20,507 bases of DNA from GCA-2699365 sp036160955 (lineage in GTDB: Bacteria > Verrucomicrobiota > Verrucomicrobiia > Opitutales > Coraliomargaritaceae). The stretch lies in contig JAYYDJ010000105.1 of the NCBI GenBank assembly GCA_036160955.1, forward strand, positions 1 through 20,507. Direction: 5' to 3'. Below are positions 7,171 to 13,948 of this stretch, one piece after another. Under the pieces are notes generated by a model. It was given only the letters and a program-made list of their open reading frames with translations. It did no database searches and was not told the origin of the DNA. The position numbers were made by a program, and so were the translations under genes. How positions within the stretch are numbered: the stretch's first letter is position 1; each line of letters opens with the position of its first letter.

Positions 7171-9657
7171 TCAATGCATTAATTTTTTCGCATCACCACC
7201 GACTTTGAAGCTCCATAGTGGGCCCTGTGAAATCTTATTTTTGTGCTCTGAATCGACTCTCCAATAATAGGTTTCGCCAAAAACTAGTTTTGGGATTGGG
7301 CAGATATTACTGTCTTTTAATGTAGCGACTAATTGTAGAGAGTTTGGATTCTTGCCAAAATATACACTGTGTGTGGATGATTGGTACGCTTCAAGAAACA
7401 TCAGATCGATTTGCTCAGCTCTAACAGTAGCATTATTTTTGGGTATGGGTGTGGATGCATGTATTGCTCTATAACCTGGAATCCAATAATATTTCTGATC
7501 ACTTTGGTAGGCTCCAATATCGATTGTTTCTTTAGATCCTGTTTCATATAATTCCCTTACTGATGTGTACTCGTTTGGATTTTCATTAACAAGTACTGGG
7601 CGCCCAGCATGAATCAAAGGGCTGTCTAAGCGTGGCCTGAAATCATAATTTACGGGATCGCGCAAGTATTTGTAGGCAGCGCCTGCTTCAGTTATGTTAT
7701 TCTCATGCTTACCGGGTAGGACGTTATAGTTTAGATCCCTGAAGTACTTGGCCCCATTTTTATAGTTTTCAGTTCTTTTATCAAAAATACGTAAGTCCCA
7801 GCTACGGTGACTTATATTTGCTAAATTATTTATAATTAATGATTGAGCATTTCCCATGATACCATGCATAGCCTTGAACCCTTGTACGCTAAAATTGAAT
7901 TTCTCCTGCTTGGGGTCTGGATAATAATTACAGTTAATCACTGTATTATTACTGATTAAATGTCGGTCGCCTTTTACTTGGCTAGGCTGCGTGTTCCACA
8001 TAACATTAAACGCAAATTGGCCATCGCCATAGACCGAGCCATCGTTCTGGAAAAAATTCATACCGTGGTAATCAAAGCGGACACCTTGGCGGTTGGAGTC
8101 ATGTACCCAGTTGTGTGTCACATAGGTTCCTTTTTGTACTCTTGTACCTACATTAATACCTGATCCATCATGTTGCAAATTCCCAGCATCGTAGACTCTA
8201 TTATAGCGGATTTTGCAGCCCTCACTAAAGGCACGTATGCCCTCTGAATTTCCTGTGCGTCTTAATGTTGAGTGAACAATAGATCCGCCTTTTCCAATCA
8301 TCACAGAGCCAGAGGCGCCATTTGTATTTACGTCCCATTCGATATCTTCAAATAGACAATTATAAATACTCATTTGCTCACTATCAAATATTATCGGAGC
8401 ATTTGAGCGGGAGTAAATGCAGTTGATTACTTTGTTTTCACGCCCTCTAAAGAAAGTCGATAGTGTATTATTTGTGTTATTATTATAATTATTAAACCAG
8501 TCGAAATGTCCAAGCGTGTACTTATTTGCGCTGGGGTAATCAAATCGGCAATTTTCAAATATTATATTTTCGCAATATCTTATATCATAACCTGCAGCAA
8601 AAAAGTTTAAGTCTTTAAAATGAATATTTTTAACTCTCAGTAATTCTATCATATGATCATTTTTACGACTATGAAGCATCAAAGAGTCTAACACACTTTT
8701 ACTCTCTGGCTTATAGTATAGATAGTTAGTTTTAGAATCATACCACCATTCATTTACTTGATCGAGAGCGGGTAAGCCGTAAATGTAGTATGCTGTATGT
8801 TTACGTAGTTCATTAACAGTGATGCCTTTTGTAGAGTATGAGAAATAGTCGCAGCCAGCTTCGTGTTCAGTAATGCGCCTCGCCCACGTACGCCAGTGGC
8901 CAATATTTAGTACGGCAACAGCACCAGTAAAGTCGACCTGAGTTTCTGCGAGGCTTTGTTTTTTAGTAATGGTAGTGTAGCGACTGTCGCCCTCGTTGAA
9001 TCCTGCCTTACTGCTTGATTTAAAAGCATCATCATAGGCGACTCCGAGCCTGCTTTTACCTGTTGGCTTTTGATTATGATAGCCACCATCAAGACTTCGC
9101 ATGCCCTCGGTCATGCGCCATATCTTGCCATCTTCAAAGGTAGCAGTCGGCCAGCGAGCAGGATATGCATATGCATTATTTGCAAACAGTTGCCAAACAG
9201 GTTGGGCAACAATTGTTTTAAAGATACCATTTTCGTGAGCCTGCCAATCGGTTTGAAGCAGAACAGTTCCCTTGATTACGACCTGCTCTTTAGGATACGC
9301 ACGTAGTGATAGGGATTTATCTTCATGATTTACTTTTATTGCTTCAAGGTAGGTTCCGCCTCGTAAATAAATAGTAGCACCATCGCTCGCCTTATTTATA
9401 GCTGTCATTATAGATGGATATGGGGATTTCAAGGAGCCGTTGCCTCGCTCTGATTGCTTACTGCATACAAAAATTGCGTCTTGGGCTAACGAAATCGAAT
9501 GACTGGATGCGTCTGCCTGTGTGGAATTTGCTAGTATGCTGCAGTTTAAGCATAGGTATAATGAGCCTATTAAGTTCTTAATAAAATGGAATTGTTTGCG
9601 GCTCACTCGGATTTTTTGATCACTGAGTCTAAGAGAAATTTCTTTATGTAGTAGCAT
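7171..9657 (-). CDS. Secreted right-handed parallel beta-helix protein, putative polysaccharide-active
   Basis: About 828 residues from the ATG at 9657. The hydrophobic stretch FIKNLIGSLYLCLNCSILA resembles a signal peptide, and the GTG at 9606 (MSRKQFHF) would give it a conventional short n-region, so either start is possible. The longest frame (ATG 9741) is less likely because it overlaps the small gene at 9695-9871. After the leader comes a DUF1565-like opening (KSPYPSIMTAINKASDGATIYLRGGTYLEAI). A long series of N/I-rich rungs typical of pectate-lyase-like beta-helices follows (IIFENCRF, HNWVHDSN, ISNNTVINC). The C-terminal module ends FGETYYWRVDSEHKN and WSFKV, a fibronectin-III-like domain. 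Related folds include polysaccharide lyases and glycoside hydrolases, but I cannot identify a catalytic set or a substrate. An Asn-rich tract (FNNYNNNTNNTLSTF) lies mid-protein. Confidence 0.82.
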   Translation of the reverse strand: MLLHKEISLRLSDQKIRVSRKQFHFIKNLIGSLYLCLNCSILANSTQADASSHSISLAQDAIFVCSKQSERGNGSLKSPYPSIMTAINKASDGATIYLRGGTYLEAIKVNHEDKSLSLRAYPKEQVVIKGTVLLQTDWQAHENGIFKTIVAQPVWQLFANNAYAYPARWPTATFEDGKIWRMTEGMRSLDGGYHNQKPTGKSRLGVAYDDAFKSSSKAGFNEGDSRYTTITKKQSLAETQVDFTGAVAVLNIGHWRTWARRITEHEAGCDYFSYSTKGITVNELRKHTAYYIYGLPALDQVNEWWYDSKTNYLYYKPESKSVLDSLMLHSRKNDHMIELLRVKNIHFKDLNFFAAGYDIRYCENIIFENCRFDYPSANKYTLGHFDWFNNYNNNTNNTLSTFFRGRENKVINCIYSRSNAPIIFDSEQMSIYNCLFEDIEWDVNTNGASGSVMIGKGGSIVHSTLRRTGNSEGIRAFSEGCKIRYNRVYDAGNLQHDGSGINVGTRVQKGTYVTHNWVHDSNRQGVRFDYHGMNFFQNDGSVYGDGQFAFNVMWNTQPSQVKGDRHLISNNTVINCNYYPDPKQEKFNFSVQGFKAMHGIMGNAQSLIINNLANISHRSWDLRIFDKRTENYKNGAKYFRDLNYNVLPGKHENNITEAGAAYKYLRDPVNYDFRPRLDSPLIHAGRPVLVNENPNEYTSVRELYETGSKETIDIGAYQSDQKYYWIPGYRAIHASTPIPKNNATVRAEQIDLMFLEAYQSSTHSVYFGKNPNSLQLVATLKDSNICPIPKLVFGETYYWRVDSEHKNKISQGPLWSFKVGGDAKKLMH

Positions 9658-9694
9658 AGTCTGCGAAGGGTATAAATTCTGGTATATAGATAGA

Positions 9695-9871
9695 TTAATC
9701 AAGGACATTGGATGCCTCAGTAGTGGATTGCTGAAGAGCATTTAATTTATTTTTGCTCGCTCGCACACCGAAGACTAAAAACGTTGATAAAATTGCGAGC
9801 AGGAGCAAAAGAATTCCAAGAAGTATACCTTTTTTGCTTAATTTCTTCATTTTTTGATAGTTGGTTTTCAT
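9695..9871 (-). CDS. 58-residue single-pass membrane protein, translationally coupled to nspC
   Basis: Minus-strand frame from ATG (9871-9869) to TAA (9697-9695), beginning MKTNYQKMKKLSKKG. A Lys-rich N-terminus is followed by about 20 hydrophobic residues (GILLGILLLLLAILSTFLVF, 15-34). A short polar tail of about 24 residues then starts at the arginine in GVRASKNK. The positive-inside rule predicts N-in/C-out for this single membrane helix. Uncleaved signal-anchor topology is likely because no AxA site follows. The ATG overlaps the nspC TGA as ATGA, the classic coupled arrangement, which is the best evidence that the gene is real. An internal ATG at 9850 is an alternative start. It is too short for usual ORF thresholds. 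I do not recognise a family and propose no function. Confidence 0.65.
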   Translation of the reverse strand: MKTNYQKMKKLSKKGILLGILLLLLAILSTFLVFGVRASKNKLNALQQSTTEASNVLD

Positions 9872-11094
9872 GAAAGTCTAGTACGGTAGTCTTCGTATCC
9901 GAAACGTCGTATCACTTGCAAGCTATGCTCCTGACTAAAATGACAGATAGTTGGAAGTGGTATTCCGTTAAATGTAGTATTTTTTACCATAGTATAATGC
10001 GCCATATCTAGAAATACTAATTTCTGACCAATTTGTAAGGGCTCATCAAAAGAGTAGTCGCCGATTTTATCGCTAGCTAGGCAGGATAACCCGCCTATAT
10101 GGTAATTATATGCTTTCACGTTTGGACTTCCTGCACCCATTATATTTGGGCGATAAGGCATCTCAAGAACATCGGGCATGTGGCAAGTTGCGGATGTATC
10201 AACAATCGCTATTAGACCCGCATCGCTGTCTGTAATATCTAGGACTGTACTGACTAGAACGCCTGTGTGAAGCGCAACAGCTTCCCCGGGCTCTAAGTAT
10301 ACCTCTACTTTATATTGCTTGCGAAAGTGCTTTATAATTTTGTAAAGGCGCTCTAAGTCGTAACCAGGGCGAGTAATATGGTGCCCACCTCCAAAGTTTA
10401 GCCATTTGAGCTTTAGTGTACGAAGCAGATCGCCAAATTTATCCTCAAAGGCATTAGCAGTACGCTCAAGCGCATCTGCATCTTGCTCACAGAGAGCATG
10501 AAAGTGAAAACCGTCTATTTTATCGAGTAGATCACTTGGCAAATGTTTCAGTTGACTGTCAAAGCTACTGCGCGTCGTCCCCAGACGAGATCCATAGGAA
10601 CAAGAGTCATAGCTAATGCTTTCTACTTCGGACTGCTCCGGGTTTATGCGTATTCCAAGTTGCGGAAGTTTGAGGCCGTCTATGACATGTAAACCAAGTG
10701 CAAGTTGCTCCGCAGAGTTAAACACTAAGCTGTTTACATACTGGCACATTTGCTTTAATTCATTTTCCTTGTATGCTGGTGCGTAGACATGAATTTCCTT
10801 TCCGAAGTGCTCTTTTGCCAGCAGGCTCTCATGTAAGCCGCTGGAGGTTGTACCAGATAAGTAATGCTTAAGGACTGGGAAAGTGCTGTGGCATGCAAAG
10901 CCTTTGAGCGCTAGTAAAATTTTAGCACCGGACTTCTCTGCAACAGATTGTAATATGCGGCCATTTTCTTCCAATAGATTTAGATGCACTACATAGGCAG
11001 GGGATGGAACTTGGCTAAATGGTATTTCAGCCAGCGCTGATAGCCGCTGCTCACTTATTTTTGGTATTGGATCTTGTACCATAACTGATCTCAT
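9868..11094 (-). CDS. nspC: Carboxynorspermidine/carboxyspermidine decarboxylase
   Basis: PLP-dependent fold-III decarboxylase of the alanine racemase/ODC superfamily. It makes norspermidine or spermidine from the carboxy-intermediate, in the route independent of S-adenosylmethionine decarboxylase. The 408 residues carry the PLP lysine in LALKGFA (K64), the phosphate-binding GGGHHIT (235-241), EPGEA (268-272) and the catalytic cysteine in CLASD (C338). SPAYVV near the N-terminus and the length match NspC. A second ATG four codons in is possible. The partner carboxy(nor)spermidine dehydrogenase is not in the window, so which triamine is made cannot be decided. Upstream AGGG is the nearest thing to a Shine-Dalgarno in the window. 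Its stop overlaps the small membrane-protein start. Confidence 0.93.
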   Translation of the reverse strand: MRSVMVQDPIPKISEQRLSALAEIPFSQVPSPAYVVHLNLLEENGRILQSVAEKSGAKILLALKGFACHSTFPVLKHYLSGTTSSGLHESLLAKEHFGKEIHVYAPAYKENELKQMCQYVNSLVFNSAEQLALGLHVIDGLKLPQLGIRINPEQSEVESISYDSCSYGSRLGTTRSSFDSQLKHLPSDLLDKIDGFHFHALCEQDADALERTANAFEDKFGDLLRTLKLKWLNFGGGHHITRPGYDLERLYKIIKHFRKQYKVEVYLEPGEAVALHTGVLVSTVLDITDSDAGLIAIVDTSATCHMPDVLEMPYRPNIMGAGSPNVKAYNYHIGGLSCLASDKIGDYSFDEPLQIGQKLVFLDMAHYTMVKNTTFNGIPLPTICHFSQEHSLQVIRRFGYEDYRTRLS

Positions 11095-11263
11095 ATATGA
11101 GCCCTGTAACCGGCTTTTTGACGAGATAATTCTTAAATCTTTGATATGGGAGAAAATTGCGCAAACTTTAGGTTGCTTTTCAGGGTCTCTATTTTATTGT
11201 GCGCGGTTTTCTTTTACTCAGAGCATTGCATTTGCGTTACCCTTATCCTTTATTTTTACAGTC
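11095..11263. other. Divergent spacer between nspC and rplY
   Basis: This 169-bp region must hold the promoters for nspC (minus) and for the long plus-strand cluster beginning with rplY. I find TTGACG at 11118-11123 and AATCTTTG at 11136-11143, but no convincingly spaced pair of boxes on either strand. The rplY frame is open back to a TTG at 11141, but the extension does not match the family. Confidence 0.4.
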
Positions 11264-11932
11264 ATGAATCAAGTTAAACTCAATGTTGTTTCACGTGAAG
11301 CTTCCAGTCGCGGAGCTGTTCGTCGTCTTCGCGCAGCTGGAAATATTCCAGCAAACGTTTACAGTAAGGGTACAGCTCGTTCTGTTTCAGTTAGTGCGGT
11401 TGAATTTCGTAACCTCAATCGAGTGCTAGGCGGTGAGGCATCATTAATCGAATTAACGGATGAAAATGGTGAGAGTATTTTGACCTTAATCAACGAAGTG
11501 CAGCACCATGCAATCAAAGGTTCTGTCAATCATATTGATTTTCAAGAAGTGCAGCGTGGTGAGTCCTTTGTAACTAGTGTTCCAACGCATTTATCTAACG
11601 AGGCTGATTGTGAAGGAGTGAAGCTCGAAGGTGGCATGTTAGATCACAAGTCACATGAGGTAGAAATTCGTTGTCGGCCTTCGAAATTGCCTGATCATAT
11701 TTTAGTCAATGTTGCCGAGCTAAAAGTCGGAGAAGCCATTCACATCAGTGACTTACCCGATATTGAAGGCGTTGAGTTTCTTGGTAATCCTATTCAAGTC
11801 ATTGTTTCTTGCCAGCCTCCAATTGTAGCTGCTGAGCCTGAAGAAGTCGAGCCATTGGATGCAGCAAGTGTACCTGCTGACAATATTAAGGAAGAAGATT
11901 CTTATGAATCTGATTCACAAGAAGGCGAATAA
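11264..11932 (+). CDS. rplY: Large ribosomal subunit protein bL25, CTC form
   Basis: Binds 5S rRNA in the large subunit. The start is the ATG giving MNQVKLNVVSREASSRG; the frame is open 41 codons further upstream but that stretch lacks family similarity. The 222 residues comprise the L25 domain (about 1-95, with RRLRAAGNIPANVYSKG and HIDFQEV) and the CTC-type TL5 C-domain (GGMLDHKSHEVEIRC, HILVNVAELKVGEAIHISD). The acidic tail ends DSQEGE. Pairing with pth downstream is common across bacteria. The codons for V-V-S-R-E-A contain a near-perfect parS sequence (11287-11302). No Shine-Dalgarno motif precedes the ATG. Confidence 0.95.
   Translation: MNQVKLNVVSREASSRGAVRRLRAAGNIPANVYSKGTARSVSVSAVEFRNLNRVLGGEASLIELTDENGESILTLINEVQHHAIKGSVNHIDFQEVQRGESFVTSVPTHLSNEADCEGVKLEGGMLDHKSHEVEIRCRPSKLPDHILVNVAELKVGEAIHISDLPDIEGVEFLGNPIQVIVSCQPPIVAAEPEEVEPLDAASVPADNIKEEDSYESDSQEGE
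11287..11302 (+). other. Candidate parS centromere site inside rplY
   Basis: TGTTTCACGTGAAGCT matches the parS consensus TGTTTCACGTGAAACA at 14 of 16 positions, including the whole left half and the central CACGTG. The two mismatches are in the right half-site (positions 14 and 16). parS sites are often embedded in coding sequence near parB, which lies 5.6 kb away here. The match is seen; binding is inferred. Confidence 0.55.
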
Positions 11933-11974
11933 ATTTACCTGAAACCAGATTTTAATAGTAACTTAAACTTAACC

Positions 11975-11988
11975 GGAGCCTTAGCTCC
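11975..11988 (+). other. Short hairpin in the rplY-pth spacer
   Basis: GGAGC-CTTA-GCTCC forms a 5-bp GC-rich stem with a 4-nt loop, ending 17 bases before the pth ATG. It has no T-run, so it does not look like an intrinsic terminator. It could be an mRNA stability or processing element, or chance. Confidence 0.3.
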
Positions 11989-12005
11989 AAACCGTTCTTT
12001 CTAAA

Positions 12006-12587
12006 ATGCCCATATCGGTCATTGCTGGCCTTGGAAATCCAGGTCCTAAATACCGCAATACTAGGCACAATCTAGGTTATGATCTTATCGATCGCCTCGC
12101 GATACAGTTGCGCACACAATGGAAGGTAGTACCAAAGTTTGAAGCCGAAATTGCACACGCTAATTTTCGTGATAAAAAGCTAGTTCTTGTTAAGCCCCTC
12201 ACTTTCGTAAACGCTTGTAGTCGATCGCTCGGTCCTATCCTGCGTAATTGGCGCTTAAGTCCAGAATCTTTATTGGTACTTTATGATGATATTACACTTG
12301 AATTTAGTAGAGTAAAACTCAGTCAAAATGGTAGTCCAGGCGGGCACAATGGGATTGCAGACTTACAAGAGCACCTAGGAGATCATTTCGCCCGTTTCCG
12401 AATCGGAATTGGTGCAAAACCTCATAAAGAAATGGATCTTGCCGATTATGTCTTGAGTCACTTGACTAAAAATGAAAAAAATCTTTTAGCTGAACTGTCG
12501 CCGTCATACCTTGAACAAATTAGTCTCATTATTGATAGCGGTACTGAGGCTGCCATGAATATAATCAATCAACGCACAGCAACATAG
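12006..12587 (+). CDS. pth: Peptidyl-tRNA hydrolase
   Basis: Cleaves the ester bond of peptidyl-tRNAs that drop off the ribosome, recycling tRNA; cytoplasmic. The 193 residues show the full Pth active site: GLGNPGPKYRNTRHNLG with N11 and the catalytic H21, KPLTFVN (63-69), D94 in YDDI, and PGGHNGI with N115. Family members commonly have KPxTYMN and HDD at the second and third motifs; the FVN and YDD variants are mild. The length is standard. It sits 73 bp after rplY and one base before the rpsF ATG (TAGCATG), so it is co-transcribed with rpsF. Confidence 0.96.
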   Translation: MPISVIAGLGNPGPKYRNTRHNLGYDLIDRLAIQLRTQWKVVPKFEAEIAHANFRDKKLVLVKPLTFVNACSRSLGPILRNWRLSPESLLVLYDDITLEFSRVKLSQNGSPGGHNGIADLQEHLGDHFARFRIGIGAKPHKEMDLADYVLSHLTKNEKNLLAELSPSYLEQISLIIDSGTEAAMNIINQRTAT

Positions 12588-12588
12588 C

Positions 12589-12885
12589 ATGAGCGCAACA
12601 ACAGTAAATAAATACAAAATATCCTTAATCCTCGATCTACGCTCGACGCAAGATGATGCGAATAAAGTGATCGATGACATTAAACAAACGCTTACCACGA
12701 TAGGTGCGGAAACTATTGAAGTGGAGGATCTCGGTACTAGAGAGTTCGCCCGTGCGGCTGATCGCCGTTTCGCCCAAGGCCATTACGTGCTGATGTGGGT
12801 TGCCGGCCCCAGAAGTGTCCCAATTGATTTACAGGAAAAATTAAAGCACGATAAGCGTGTGAATCGTATTTTTGTGGAGGCTTAA
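12589..12885 (+). CDS. rpsF: Small ribosomal subunit protein bS6
   Basis: Platform protein of the small subunit that pairs with bS18. The 98 residues show the bS6 fold: YKISLILDLR at the N-terminus, then VEDLGTREFARAADRRFAQGHYVLMWV and a final NRIFVEA. It lacks the longer charged tail of the E. coli protein. It starts one base after the pth stop and is followed by ssb, the usual order. The bS18 gene (rpsR), often found between ssb and rplI, is absent. No Shine-Dalgarno precedes it, which matters because bS6 helps line the anti-Shine-Dalgarno region in some lineages. Confidence 0.94.
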   Translation: MSATTVNKYKISLILDLRSTQDDANKVIDDIKQTLTTIGAETIEVEDLGTREFARAADRRFAQGHYVLMWVAGPRSVPIDLQEKLKHDKRVNRIFVEA

Positions 12886-12922
12886 TCTCTCACACTTCTT
12901 ATAAACCATCTCTTAACTTCAT

Positions 12923-13372
12923 ATGGCTTCTTTTAATAAGGTTATACTCATGGGTAATTTAACGCGTGATCCTGAAATGCGTGTCACGCCCAATGGTCAT
13001 TCTATTTGCAAACTGGGACTTGCAGTGTCGCGTACTTTTTCAACCCGAGACGGGGAGCGCCGTGAGGAGACAGCTTTCGTTGACATTGATGCTTTCGGCA
13101 AGCAGGCAGAAGTGATCGCAAAATATATGCGTAAGGGGCGACCAATAATGGTTGAAGGGCGCCTAAAGTTTGACCAATGGGAAAGCAATGAAGGACAAAA
13201 ACGCACTAAGTTAGGTGTCGTCTTAGAAAACTTTCAGTTTTTAGGTAGCCGCGACGACAACCTAGAAGGCTATGAAAATAGTTCACCGCCTGAACGTGCG
13301 CAATTAAACGCCGAAGATGCTACTCCAGCACCCCATAATGAGGATGCTCTTGACGAAGATGTTCCTTTTTAA
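12923..13372 (+). CDS. ssb: Single-stranded DNA-binding protein
   Basis: Coats single-stranded DNA during replication, recombination and repair and recruits partners through its C-terminal tip. The 149 residues contain one OB fold (about 1-110): MASFNKVILMGNLTRDPEMRVTPNG, ETAFVDIDAFGKQAEVIAKY and GRPIMVEGRLKFDQW. A disordered linker follows, and then the acidic protein-interaction tip DEDVPF. Length and architecture match tetrameric bacterial SSB. It lies 37 bp after rpsF and 43 bp before rplI, within the plus-strand cluster. Confidence 0.97.
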   Translation: MASFNKVILMGNLTRDPEMRVTPNGHSICKLGLAVSRTFSTRDGERREETAFVDIDAFGKQAEVIAKYMRKGRPIMVEGRLKFDQWESNEGQKRTKLGVVLENFQFLGSRDDNLEGYENSSPPERAQLNAEDATPAPHNEDALDEDVPF

Positions 13373-13415
13373 TTCTTTTTTTCGTACAATTTAATCGATT
13401 CAACTAATACTAAGT

Positions 13416-13916
13416 ATGGCCACTAATAAGGTTCTTCTCCTACAACCCATTAAAGGTCTTGGCGCCGAAGGCGACACGGTCACTGTTCGTGCAGGCTATG
13501 CACGAAATTTTCTATTGCCACGCAAGATCGCACTGCCAATTACGCACGCTAACAAAAAGCAAATGGAATCATTGTTAAAGGCGCGTGAAGCTCGTGAAGT
13601 GCAAGAGCTTAATGCTGCACGAGAGTTAGCTGCGAAAATTTCAGACACTACAATTGCAGTGGCTGTGAAGACGGGAGAGGGTGGCAAGATGTATGGAGCT
13701 GTGACTGCGAACGATTTGATTATTCGTCTAAAAGAAGAGGGCATTGAGCTAGTTAAAAAGCAATTATCGCTTCCTGCCCCAGTTAAGGATTTAGGAACGC
13801 ATTCAGTCGCAGTAAAACTAAACAGTGAAATATCATCTGAATTAAAATTTGAAGTCGTTTCTGAAAATCCAATTGAAGTAGTTGCAGATGATACAACTGC
13901 CGAGGAGGGAGAATAG
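13416..13916 (+). CDS. rplI: Large ribosomal subunit protein bL9
   Basis: Binds 23S rRNA near the L1 stalk and helps maintain reading frame. The 166 residues show the L9 signature GLGAEGDTVTVRAGYARNF near residues 14-32. A long connecting helix (about 42-75, rich in K/E/A) and the C-terminal rRNA-binding domain with GKMYGAVTANDL follow. The tail is acidic (TTAEEGE). The AGGAGG at 13903-13908 belongs to its Glu-Glu-Gly codons and lies 40 bp before dnaB, too far to serve as that gene's ribosome-binding site. The rplI-dnaB pairing is widely conserved. Confidence 0.96.
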   Translation: MATNKVLLLQPIKGLGAEGDTVTVRAGYARNFLLPRKIALPITHANKKQMESLLKAREAREVQELNAARELAAKISDTTIAVAVKTGEGGKMYGAVTANDLIIRLKEEGIELVKKQLSLPAPVKDLGTHSVAVKLNSEISSELKFEVVSENPIEVVADDTTAEEGE

Positions 13917-13948
13917 TAGTTTAATGTCAGTCGCTTTTAAGAACCGCT

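Noticed and set aside
7960..8163. 67-codon plus-strand frame opposite the beta-helix gene
   Set aside because: Shadow of a coding region, no start context or recognisable feature.
11141..11263. In-frame upstream extension of rplY with a hydrophobic translation
   Set aside because: A TTG start, no match to bL25 N-termini, and 41 open codons is unremarkable by chance.
13903..13908. AGGAGG as a Shine-Dalgarno for dnaB
   Set aside because: It lies 40 bp before the dnaB ATG and is explained by Glu-Glu-Gly codons at the rplI tail; no usable start is correctly spaced.
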